From: Mikania micrantha
Lineage: Eukaryota > Streptophyta > Magnoliopsida > Asterales > Asteraceae
Reading direction: 5' to 3'
DNA length: 64,000 bases
NCBI GenBank assembly: GCA_009363875.1
Contig: CM018695.1
Coordinates: forward strand, 49,089,161-49,153,160
In this document: positions 34,804 through 44,186 of the stretch, one piece after another
Layout: the number at the start of each line of letters is the position of its first letter
How positions within the stretch are numbered: the stretch's first letter is position 1
Program-made: the position numbers and the translations under genes
The notes under the pieces: model-generated
Told to the model about the DNA's origin: nothing
What the model saw: the letters and a program-made list of their open reading frames with translations, nothing else
Databases searched by the model: none

Positions 34804-37800
34804 TGTAACACCCCGACCGATGGCGGAAACGTCGGGATGCCACGAGGGATGTGTAGATTGTTCAAAAGCTCGTGGGCATCTAAATTAAATCATCACATAT
34901 CATTCAATCAACCAAATTAATTACACAAAAGTCATGTTCATCATGAATTAGTTACATCAAAATACAAGAGAGATTTAGCTATCTAACTAAATTCTAGTCT
35001 TCAGAATTTCAGTTATTTAGCTAAGTCCAAGAACCTAAATGATGATGTCCAAAATATGAGAGATCATCCTCCTCAACCTACTAGTCTTCATTCCCTGAAA
35101 CATGTAAAAATCAAGTGTCAACTACGAAGTAGTTGGTGAGTAATCATAAGTTTTTATATTTAAAACGGTTGTATAAAAAGATTATAAAAGTTTGGAGATT
35201 CTTGAGAAAATCCACATGAGTACCTGTGAGAATAACCAACACATCATCCTAGCACATAATCCAAACACATAAACCAACACATAATCACATGTATCATTAA
35301 TTCATAGATAATCATAGATAATCAACCACATAACCATTCAACAAATCTCAAACATCAATATTCTCAAATAGTATATGTGACAATACATGGAATTAATGTG
35401 ATTAACATAAGTTAAAACATGATCCATGGAGTGGAAGCAACCCACGTGACAATACATGAAATCAAAGCAATTAACCGAAGTTAAAGGCAATAATTCATGG
35501 ATTTGTGATAATCCAAGTGGCAATACATGTAATCATTGTTAATGACCAGAGCCAATGACAATGTCACACGGATATACGATATTCAGTGATAATCCATAAA
35601 TAATGATAATTCCATAATATGAATATCATATTGATAAACAGGTATCATCCATGTGTTATCAAAATAATATTTAAAATTGGTGTACATGTTTCACCTCCGA
35701 GTTTTAAAACTAAGCAGTTTAAAAAGGAGGTTATGAGAACTCACCTGAGTCCTTAGAATCTGTGTTTTCATGGAATGCGCGCTCGCGTTTACAAAATCAG
35801 AAGCAACTCAACACCCTGTAATTATCGTGTGTTTCATATTCATAAGTATATGTGTTTCGTCTCGATTTAGTAACCATGAGTGTTTACTTTAAATCCTTAA
35901 GTGTTTCATTCACTTAATTTATTTCGTCGAAGTTAAAATAATTACCCAATATTTTGTAGTAATCATCTCTAGAATGCAATTTAAATTTGATAGTTTTAAT
36001 CATTCTATGATGATAACTAGTTGTAATGTATTATATGTGTTCCCATAGATATGTATACCCCAAAGTAATGACCTAAGTCATATACATATCAATACATACA
36101 CATATGATCAATTAGATTCCTTATTATAAACTATATATATATACATTCAAGGATGTTAACCCTTGTTATGCATATATTTATACCCACCTTTTGCATGCAC
36201 TTTTAATTAGGTTGTCATGATAAATTTAATTTAAGGAAATTTCAATCTAAGTTTAAGAGGTCAAAATTAATTAAATCTTTATAAATATTCATCATATAAA
36301 ATCTCAATGTTTAAACTTATATTTTTAAACAAAATGACAACTCCTATATTTTCATGCATGCATGGTTTACACCATTTTGTTTCATCTTTCATCCACCCTT
36401 AACCTTTAATTAGAGTGTTTAAATTTAATAGCTCCAATCCCATTCGAAATCCTTAGGTTCGCTGCTCCAAAACAGAATTTAAACAGCTCCTAGGTTCATC
36501 CCTATGTTCGTATCATCTTAGGGATCGTTTAAGTTGAAGGTTCGGCCCTTAATATGAACTTGTAGCCATAGGTTCGCTGCAATAGTATTAGGGTTTGCCC
36601 AAGCTAATTAGGGAGGTTCGGTGATATCCCCATCCTAGGGTTCGGCTGATAAAGTTTTGTTCAGCATGTTCCTAGGTTCGGCTATGGCAAGATTCGCCCA
36701 AAGGTTCGCTGGCCAAGCTACATGGGTTCGTCATACCTAGGTTCGTGGCAGTCTAGGGTTCGCGACCAAAGGAGGTTCGCTGAACAGGAAAGAGATTTGA
36801 CTGCAAGGTTCGGCCAGATAGGTTCGTCCCACTTAGGATCTGTATTGCCAAGGTTCGGTCCTTTCCCCGACTCAGTAGGTTCGTCTATAGGGAAGATTCG
36901 GCCATTAGGGTTTGTCATGAATAGGTTCGTGAGTGTCATGCACGGCGGCTGAAAGGTTCGGCCAGGTTAACACAGGTTCGGCTATAGCAGCCCACGAACC
37001 CTGCACATTTCAGCCGTTTCTCATCCCCATCATCTAACCCAACCTGTCACAGCTTCACCCAACTATTTTGACTTGTTCCCACTAACTCGTTTTAAGGTTT
37101 TATGGTTACAAAACATATACAATCAAGATGAAGGTACCCGGTTACTTGAAATGAGTAAAATCAGAAATAAGATGCTCGATTTACCTTCCAATCGTGCCCA
37201 AAACTCTATATTTCTTCGTATCTTCTTGTTCCTCTCGATCACGCGGTCATTTTGGCACCAAGATCTCGCGAATCCGTTGAGTAACGAGCGAGAAAAGTTA
37301 GAGAGAAGGTAGAGAGAAGGAAAGTGGCGAAAATGGAGATGTAGAGAGAGAGTGGATCTTGTAAAATGAAAGAAGATGAGGGAATCTTCTTTCTTAATAC
37401 CCCTTGAAATCCCCGTGTGCTCGGTCTCGTTTTTATCGCGATAAAATAATTAATTGCTCGGTTTTTCTCGTAAAACATTTTTAAAACACAAGTATTTTAA
37501 ATAAATATATTTTTGTTGTAATACAATGATTTTTAGAGAAAATTGTTTAATTAAAATGTCTCCGTTAAGTTTCGTTAAATTTATTACTTAAATAAATAAT
37601 TCGTTCGTTTTCGTTTTAGGTTGTAATTCGTCATAAACGTTTTTAAATTTTCATCCATAAATTATTATCGCTAAATATTATTTAATTATCTCGTCAAAAG
37701 GCATTACTTGCATACGTATTCGTAAAGATTGTCACTTTTGCGAATCCAATGCTCGTATCGTATTTCGATTCGATTTACGACTTACGGAATATCGTTTCAG

Positions 37801-38395
37801 AATATTATTCCTAATAATTATATTCGTGTGAATCGTCACCCACGCGAATACATTATTAAGTTAATATTTCAGAATTAATATTCGCGTTAAATTGTGTTCG
37901 TAACCTCACCATCGCGTAAATACTTCAAATAAAACTTCCGTTATTTAATTATCTTGAATATTATAATTTCCCAATCGAATCCCACTAAACCATATCACTG
38001 ACATATCCATGATAGACTGAAATATGCATATGTATAGGGCATATGCAGGGGTAGATCGCAACCTCCCCAACACCGTCCCACCGCTATTTCGATAAACCAT
38101 GACCATGTGTCATTGACTATGTTTAGCAACCCAACCATAACAAATTCCTAATCCCTTTCCATTCCATACCAACATCCATAATCTGTTAAATATAACTGCA
38201 ATAAACTCTCTAATTCTGTTTAGTTGGGTTTCAACTAAACTCACCATGGTTTATGCATAGAATAATATATTCTCAATGTATACCAATTATCAGTAATGAT
38301 AGTCAATAATCCATAATTATTAATAATTAATACATCAGGTCGTAACTGTAAAATCGTACATATGTACGGACAACTGAAAGTATAGTGATGTTACA
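34804..38395 (-). mobile_element. Solo LTR (3,592 bp) of a Tekay-like gypsy element, inside the Sirevirus
   Basis: Plus-strand ends TGTAACACCCC and TGATGTTACA form a 7-bp terminal inverted pair (TGTAACA/TGTTACA). The flanks are CTTGT (34,799-34,803) and CTTGC (38,396-38,400), a 5-bp TSD with one mismatch. There is no internal domain. It shares ATGCGCGCTCG (about 35,774) and the TATAGGGCATATG...CACCGTCCCACC block (38,030-38,094) with the 4.0-kb solo LTR, so they are related, both in minus orientation. About 18 GGTTCG words are clustered at 36,457-36,980. Its ORFs are not credible genes. Confidence 0.75.
36457..36980 (+). repeat. Dispersed GGTTCG(GC/CT/TC) array in the solo LTR
   Basis: About 18 GGTTCG words plus several GATTCG variants occur with irregular 15-50-bp spacing, usually as AGGTTCGGC, AGGTTCGCTG or AGGTTCGTC. 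Confidence 0.65.
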
Positions 38396-39340
38396 CTTGC
38401 ATACATGAGTATGTGCTACGAAAACTGGATCTGCTTACACCAATAAAAGATGCCTCAGAGCACAGTTATGCAAACCGCTTGTTAAAAGAGACCCTCAAGA
38501 GTCCAAAACCCGAACCCCACTGTATATTAAGCCTTGTATATTAAAACCTATGATCCATTCTTGCTTTCTCTCTGTAAACTATCAGACATACAATCAGAAG
38601 TGGATGGATGTTGAATTTGAAGTAGGAATTTCTTAGCTTGATAGAATGCACCATAGGCATCTAGGATTTAGTGTGATTCGCTCATAACAGACTTAAGGTG
38701 CCAAAACAAGATAAACATGCACAAATACAAAAGCTAAAAAAAGGTTTTGAGACTGGGTTTAAATGGATAATATACTAGCATTCATGATATTTAGTTTATA
38801 AGGGTGAGCATTAAAAGGGGGATTCTTTGACTCACTCGAGAACGATTAGATACCAAAAACAAAATAAGTTAGTTTGAATTAATCACACATGACAGTCCAA
38901 AATAGATGTTTTGAACTTATGGGATAGAAAATGGGCTTGGTCATAAGTTGGGCCCGGTTGGTTGAAAGAAGAAGGGTTTTTAAAGGTATTTTGAACGAAT
39001 TTTTCTTTATTTCAAAAGGTTCATGTCAGCCAATCGTCACTTTTTCGAGTTTTGAATCGAGTTCATTGGGTGTTATCGTTTTTGAGTTTTGATCATCCTG
39101 TTATTGTTCATCATCTTCTTCATTGTGTTTGACAAACTAATTTGCAGGTATGTTGAGAAAGAAAAAGGAGACTATCTAAGGTTGAATAATTCTGAATGTA
39201 GGAATCAAATCTTAATGTCAAAGATTAATGGAGAAAATCAAATCAGATTAAATTTTAGATTGAAATCGATTTGAATATGTTTTGAAAAAAATATGAATGC
39301 GTCGGAGTGATTATCGAATTAAGCTTAAGAAGATGAAGGG
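38396..39340 (+). other. Sirevirus spacer resuming after the solo LTR
   Basis: Non-coding. Contains AT-rich and purine-rich DNA with no confident ORF. Probably the region between pol and the 3' ORF of the Sirevirus, where some elements carry regulatory or splice signals. Confidence 0.4.
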
Positions 39341-39605
39341 TTCTCGAGTTCGGAACTCGAGAAAGAAAAGCAAATTTGAGAAAAGCATTTGTTTCAAAAA
39401 CTGATTTTCAAAACAAACTTGAGTACCCATGTTAAAGTTCGAGAAAGGAAATATCAATTCGAGAACAGTTAAATCAAGTCGAGAAAGAGAACTTAATTCG
39501 AGAATAGTTTTAAAATAATTCGAGAAATGGATTATGTTTCTCGATAACCAAATTGTTTAAATTTCAAACTAAATTTTTAATTGTTCTCGAAACTCTATGC
39601 TTATC
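39341..39605 (+). repeat. Inverted-orientation TTCGAGAA array with a 23-bp perfect palindrome
   Basis: 39,341-39,363 is a perfect palindrome: 11-bp arms TTCTCGAGTTC and GAACTCGAGAA around one G. It is followed by GTTCGAGAAAG, ATTCGAGAACAG, GTCGAGAAAGAG, ATTCGAGAATAG, ATTCGAGAAATG, TTTCTCGATA and GTTCTCGAAAC. Most are reversed relative to the leader array at 27.6-27.9 kb. It lies directly upstream of the 3' ORF region. Confidence 0.7.
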
Positions 39606-39669
39606 TTTGGTGAAGTAATTTTAAAAATGATTCATCTGAATAACTTGAGGGAAATGTTTCTAACTAAAA

Positions 39670-41013
39670 ATGTTGATGTATTTTGAAAATTTGCAGAGTA
39701 AGATGGTTCAACAAATGCAGATTCTATGGAAGGACAATCACTATTTAGCACTGTTGTTATCTCCTCCTCCCGAAAGTCAGAGATTATTTGCATCTGCAAT
39801 CCATGGTTTCAACACTGGTAGAATTTCTCATGCCCTGAGAATGAACCCGATTATTAATGAAAATCTTATTGAAGAGTTCTGGATTTTTGCTAAGATACAT
39901 AAGGAAGGAGATGGTGGAAAAGGAACTATCATTGCACAAGTTCAAGATGTAGAGATTTTGATCTCAGAGACTGTAATTAGAGAAGTGATGGGCTTCACAT
40001 ATAAATCTACTGATCCAGTATCTCTAGAGAAAGGGGTGATAGAAGGGGTTTTGTCAGAAATGGGTTATGAAGGGGTGTATCCATTGCTTTAAAAGAGACT
40101 TCTGATTCCTTATTGGAGATACATAGCTCATGTATTTATGGTAAGTATGAGTGGAAACAAAGGGACCTATGACATGCTGAACAAAGATCAAACATCAGCT
40201 TTTGTAGCTCTCGCCATGAACTCGGGATTCAATTTCTCAAAGTTTATTCTAAATGAAATGAAGGGAAATTTGAGGGGGAGCAGATCATAAAGGTTCATGA
40301 TGTAACCCAGATTTCTACAAATGATCTTTTATAAGAAATTTCCTAACTTGCAAATAGGAGTTGTGACACAAGATTTAAAGTTGTTAAGCGAGTCAACATT
40401 CCCTCTGATTATGCAGAATCGAGGTGGAAAGTACAAGTTTGAAGGATTGCAACCATTAAAGAAGTTTGGACAATTTGCTGAAACAAAAGGTGTAGATGCT
40501 GGTGAAGAGGCTGAAATTCCAAATGCAGTGGTTGAAGAAGAACATGATATGCAGGTTGTAGGTTTAGATGAAGATGTTTATGTAGTGCATCCGCCAGAGT
40601 ATGAAGATGTTGTGACTGGGAATAAACCTGATTTGAATTTTGACTTTGAGATGGAGACCTTACTAGTTGAAGGTAATCATTCTGAACAAGTTAATCTGTT
40701 AACCATTGAAAATCTTGAGGCACTTCTTGAGCATGTCAAGAGGAGTGTAGGAAATCCTCCTCCTGCATCTTCTCCTACTGATCAAGAACCTCCACTTGAT
40801 ACTGCTGCGTATCTAATTCCAAGAAAGAGAAGAAGAAGAGACCCAAGGCCAGGGATTGTTGTCAGTGAACCAGAAACTGAAATCATTTCAGCAACATCGG
40901 TGCCAGCCATCATAGTTGAACTAACAGAATCAGTGCCATTATTTACAGAGTCTACTGCGGGACCTTCTTCACATACTAAAGATGTGGATTATGATTGGAG
41001 AAACGGGAACTAG
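39670..41013 (+). pseudogene. Sirevirus 3' ORF, N-terminal part (envelope position, unknown function)
   Basis: One frame from about 39,670 to 41,013, broken by TAA at 40,090 and further stops near 40,288-40,306. The first 140 codons contain an SAIHGFNTGRISHALRMNP segment followed by an IEEFW box and an ISETVIREVMGF box. I recall this pattern from proteins encoded 3' of pol in Asteraceae copia elements, often misannotated as a xylulose kinase. That match is from memory. The second part (40,321 on) is acidic, then has a basic KRRRRDPRPG patch and a Ser/Thr/Pro-rich tail. I see no signal peptide or transmembrane helix, so envelope function is not supported by sequence. Confidence 0.55.
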
Positions 41014-41119
41014 AGCAGATGAAGGAAATAATGTATTACCTGATGATGAGCCAATTGATGTGGTAAAGCTTCAGAGTATAGTGTTCGAATAGGAACAAGA
41101 TTCCTTATCTCACACCCTG

Positions 41120-42168
41120 TTGATAAAAGAACTAATGATAGAAAATGAAGCTAAAGATAGAAAGATTAAAGATCTTGAGACAAATATGAGACATTTGTTA
41201 GCGATTGTCTTGGACATGAAGCAAAAGTTACAAGAGAAATTCAAGAGTGAATTTCTTGATGAATCTAGTTCATCTAATGCAGTTGGACCTGAGCCAGAAA
41301 TGAGTAGAGTTAAGTTTGATGAGCTTAGCAGAAGTCGAGAGGAAGGTCTAAGGAAATATTTTTCAGGGGAAACTGGATTCAAAATTAGGATGGCAAAATC
41401 CAGGGAACTCAAGATGATTACTGAAAGAACTATTCAAGAGGCTAGAGATGCTGAAAAGGTTAAACCTACAAGGTTTATTGTTGATGTGGGAGACAGCAAA
41501 TTCAACTATGAAGGGGATAGATCTGGGATTGTGTGCTGGGGTTATGATGAGGCCAAGGAATTGTGGTGGTTAAGAGGAAAGTTGACCAAGCGGATCGAGT
41601 ATTATGATCATCCATCTTTTTTCAAGTCATTGACAGTGGTGGAGCTGGCAAGACAAAGATTTTTTAATCCAACCAAAAATAAGCGAGGAGAAAGTTTTGA
41701 TACTTCATTACAGCAACAAACTCATTTGGAAATCCCATTGATATAGATGTTTTTGAAGTAAGATGGCCAACCACAAATTGGATGAAGAAGGTGCCAATTC
41801 TCCGTGATCTACCTGAAGGATTTCTGGATAATTTCAAATTTTGGGCCTTTAATGAACAAACCTATGGAGTAATTATCAACTGTGGAGAAGTGGAGCATAC
41901 ATTCTATGATCCAATTGATCCTATGTGCTTAAGTGAAAAGGATATCAAGTTCCTGAACAATCAAGAAATGAAAGTGGACCAGGATCATTTGGAGGATGCA
42001 CTAGAATTTATTGTTTATGTTCGAGTTGTCATGAAGAATAAAGCATGGTTAGGAGGCAAAGGAGATTCCTCTACCTTGATGATTAAGTGTGGTGAAGCTG
42101 ATGAACTTGTGAAAGAAATGAGTGCTGAAGAAACACAAAACGAGTGGGAGATTGTTGGTGTATGTTAA
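41120..42168 (+). pseudogene. Sirevirus 3' ORF, C-terminal part, frameshifted
   Basis: Two open stretches in different frames: 41,120-41,746 (208 codons) and 41,782-42,168 (128 codons). The first starts with an alternating-charge coiled-coil segment (EAKDRKIKDLETN, KQKLQEKF) and continues with FYF/W-rich globular sequence (GIVCWGYDEAKELWWLRG). The second is globular with IPEG/FKFWAFNEQTYG-like words and ends three codons into the LTR: its stop at 42,166-42,168 lies past the purine tract and LTR start (42,153). No known domain recognised. Together with the upstream part it would encode a protein of about 800 residues. Confidence 0.5.
42142..42152 (+). other. Polypurine tract of the Sirevirus-like element
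   Basis: GAGTGGGAGAT immediately precedes the TGTTGGTG start of the 3' LTR. It overlaps the end of the 3' ORF. Confidence 0.65.
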
Positions 42169-42503
42169 AGTTTTGATGTTTCAAGTTGTTTAGTTAATAG
42201 GTTCTCGACATTCTTGGTGGTTCTCGAAATGGTTTGGTCTTAGTCTTGGTGGGCCGAGAGGCCTAAGTCATGTATGGGTAGTATATTGACCTTTTTCTAA
42301 GTCATAATTAGAGTTTATCTTGATAAAACTTTTCTTTCTTTGTTCTTGGTGATTTTGAACTTGTACTAGTCGTCTCCATTGAAGCCGAGTGCAATTCAAT
42401 TGGATATCCTGCATTGTCTTTCATCTTTATATTTATTATTGTCTCTCTTGTACACACGTGATACCATTCCGCACTCTCACGTGTGTTGTTTCTATCGATA
42501 TCA
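42153..42503 (+). repeat. 3' LTR of the Sirevirus-like element (3' end eroded)
   Basis: Starts TGTTGGTGTATG after the PPT. Matches the 5' LTR from GTTAATAGG (42,193) to CGATAT (42,501), then diverges, lacking the last ~28 bp of the 5' LTR. The TATA box is mutated (TATATTGA for TATATAAA). Confidence 0.7.
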
Positions 42504-43942
42504 ATCTACACCAAATGATGTCCTGTGCATTTAAACTTAACTTTAACTGAATTCTCATTCAGTTGAATTTTATGAAGATCGTATGAAATTTATTTAGTGT
42601 TTTCTTAGTCTATTCGATCATGATTAAAATTCTTTCAAACAAATTTCTATATACTTTTTAGATTAACCAAAACAATATTAGGTTAACATTAGACCTTTTA
42701 GCGTAACCACATATAAGATTAGAAAAAAAAAACCAAAAAACCATCAAAAAGGTAATGTTTACGAACAATAAACAAAAACAAAATACTACATATAAGAACA
42801 ACATGACAGTCGCAACATGAGCAGGAATGCAATTCCATGTCTGAAGAATGTTATTTGTACCAAGAGCCTGGAATAAAATTTGAATCGCAGGTTGAAATTA
42901 CCTCCAATTACTCTCTCTTGTTGACTATTTGGGTGGTGCTAAGAGTCATCATATATGGAGCAAACTCAATCGGTGGTGGCCTGATGGAGCAGGAAGAAGT
43001 GGATCGGTGGTGTTTTGGTGACGAGATCGATCGGTGGTGGCTAAATTGAGCAATGAAGACATCAATTGGTGGAGATTTGATGGATCAGGATGATTCAATT
43101 GATGATGGCTGATGAATTTCACTGGTGATGGCTGGTGTTCTATAACTGAAACATCAAGCATGGTGTTCTGATGTGTAAATAGAGTTGCTTAACCTAAATT
43201 TTATATAGAGTTTGCTTATTTATTTTGAACCATCCAAACGCAAATAAAATTCTAATGTGTAAACTATACAAACTATTTCTAAATTTTCAAATATATTTTC
43301 TCTTTTTTTATAATGGTTGATCTAAATGAATAAGGAGAAAAAAAGCATTGTTATAAGTTATAATAACTAGTCATTGTTTTTATTTTTTTTAATCTGCATA
43401 TTAGTCCCTAATATCATTGTTCTAATTTATAACTATGAGGAATTCTTTTTATTCCTTAAAAATAATATAAGTTATGTTTATTAGAGACTAAATATCATAC
43501 AGTTTCTTTGTCATCAAAAACTCATTAAAGGCTAAATATTCACCTCAACTAACCTTCCTAACACTGGTTTTTAGTCCTCATCGTTTGTAGACTTAATTTT
43601 GTAACAAAATAAGACACTAAAAATCATATTTGGTCATTTCCTTTAACAAGAAAAAAAATCATATCAGAATATCAGTTATTCGTTTCGACCGTCTTGTAAA
43701 TATTAAAACTGAATGTCAGTCCCTAATATTCTCTAAAAAATTTGGTTCATTTTTTTTTATACAAATGACACATATTTAAGACTGAAATTCATTACCTAAT
43801 TTTATCAGTCACTAATTTCTTTTTAAAAAATCAGTCTCTAATATTTTTAGCAACTGAACATTCAGTCCTAAATAGTAAGTATCTAAGACTGATATATCAT
43901 TCCCTAAGAATTTAGTCTCTAAAGATCGCTTTTTTGGTAGTG
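42504..43942. other. CACTA 5' terminal region with subterminal repeats
   Basis: 42,960-43,140 has degenerate CGGTGGTG / TTGATGGATCAGGA repeats, possibly an old first exon on the minus strand. 43,380-43,942 is the right subterminal region with repeated TTAGTCCCTAATA, GAGACTAAATA, CAGTC(C/T)CTAATATT and AGACTGA words, ending in the terminal inverted repeat CTTTTTTGGTAGTG. Confidence 0.6.
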
Positions 43943-44186
43943 AACCCGAACAACCCGAATTCATGCATCCGAATAACCAGAACAAATATGTTTTTTCGGG
44001 TTTTTCGGATATCCGACCCGAAAAACTAGTTTGTGCATATCAGAAACCCGAACCGAATCTAAAATCATATTATCCAACTCGAAAAACCCTAAATAGATTT
44101 CGGATAAGGTTTTTTCGGGTTTCGGATACGAATCGGATTTCGAATTTTTTTGAGTTTCGGATATTTTAAACACCCCTAAATTCAGC

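Larger units (their letters stand above)
26984..42503 (+). mobile_element. Decayed Sirevirus-like Ty1/copia element carrying a nested solo LTR
   Basis: Order: 5' LTR (26,984-27,328), iMet PBS (27,331), leader with TTCTCGA array, long gag with two zinc knuckles, pol in copia order PR-IN-RT-RH, non-coding spacer holding a foreign 3.6-kb solo LTR, 3' ORF region, purine tract, and 3' LTR (42,153-42,503). LTRs differ at roughly 5% of aligned positions by eye, plus small indels, so the insertion is old. Multiple in-frame stops and two microduplications show it is dead. Removing the nested LTR leaves about 11.9 kb, long for copia but in the range of Sireviruses with an extra 3' ORF. The clade call rests on gag layout, the 3' ORF and palindromic non-coding motifs. 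Confidence 0.72.
16752..43942 (-). mobile_element. CACTA (En/Spm) DNA transposon, expanded to 27 kb by nested retroelements
   Basis: The left end is CACTACAAAAAAAAATATG (16,752). The right end is ...CTTTTTTGGTAGTG (ending 43,942), an inverted copy with few mismatches. The flanks carry the 3-bp TSD AAC (16,749-16,751 and 43,943-43,945), the CACTA standard. Both ends hold subterminal repeats of one family: AGGACTGAAAA, TCAGTCCCTATA and GAGGGACTGAAA on the left; TTAGTCCCTAATATC, CAGTCCCTAATATT and TTTAGTCTCTAAAG on the right. A TNP2-type N-terminal fragment lies inside on the minus strand, so the right end is the 5' end. Its own DNA is interrupted at 19,146-24,200 and about 26,984-42,503. Confidence 0.8.
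16618..44178. mobile_element. hAT-type MITE, split by a CACTA insertion
   Basis: The outer ends are TAGGGGTGTT (16,618) and its complement AACACCCCTA (ending 44,178). They are flanked by an 8-bp direct repeat with one mismatch, GATTCAGC (16,610-16,617) and AATTCAGC (44,179-44,186), the TSD length of hAT transposons. Its own sequence is only about 367 bp: 16,618-16,751 plus 43,943-44,178. This is rich in ACCCGAA / TTCGGGT words typical of dicot hAT MITEs and has no coding capacity. The rest of the span is a nested CACTA element. Confidence 0.7.

Noticed and set aside
39670..42168. Calling the Sirevirus 3' ORF a true envelope gene
   Set aside because: No signal peptide, fusion-like segment or membrane helix is visible, so only its position is envelope-like.
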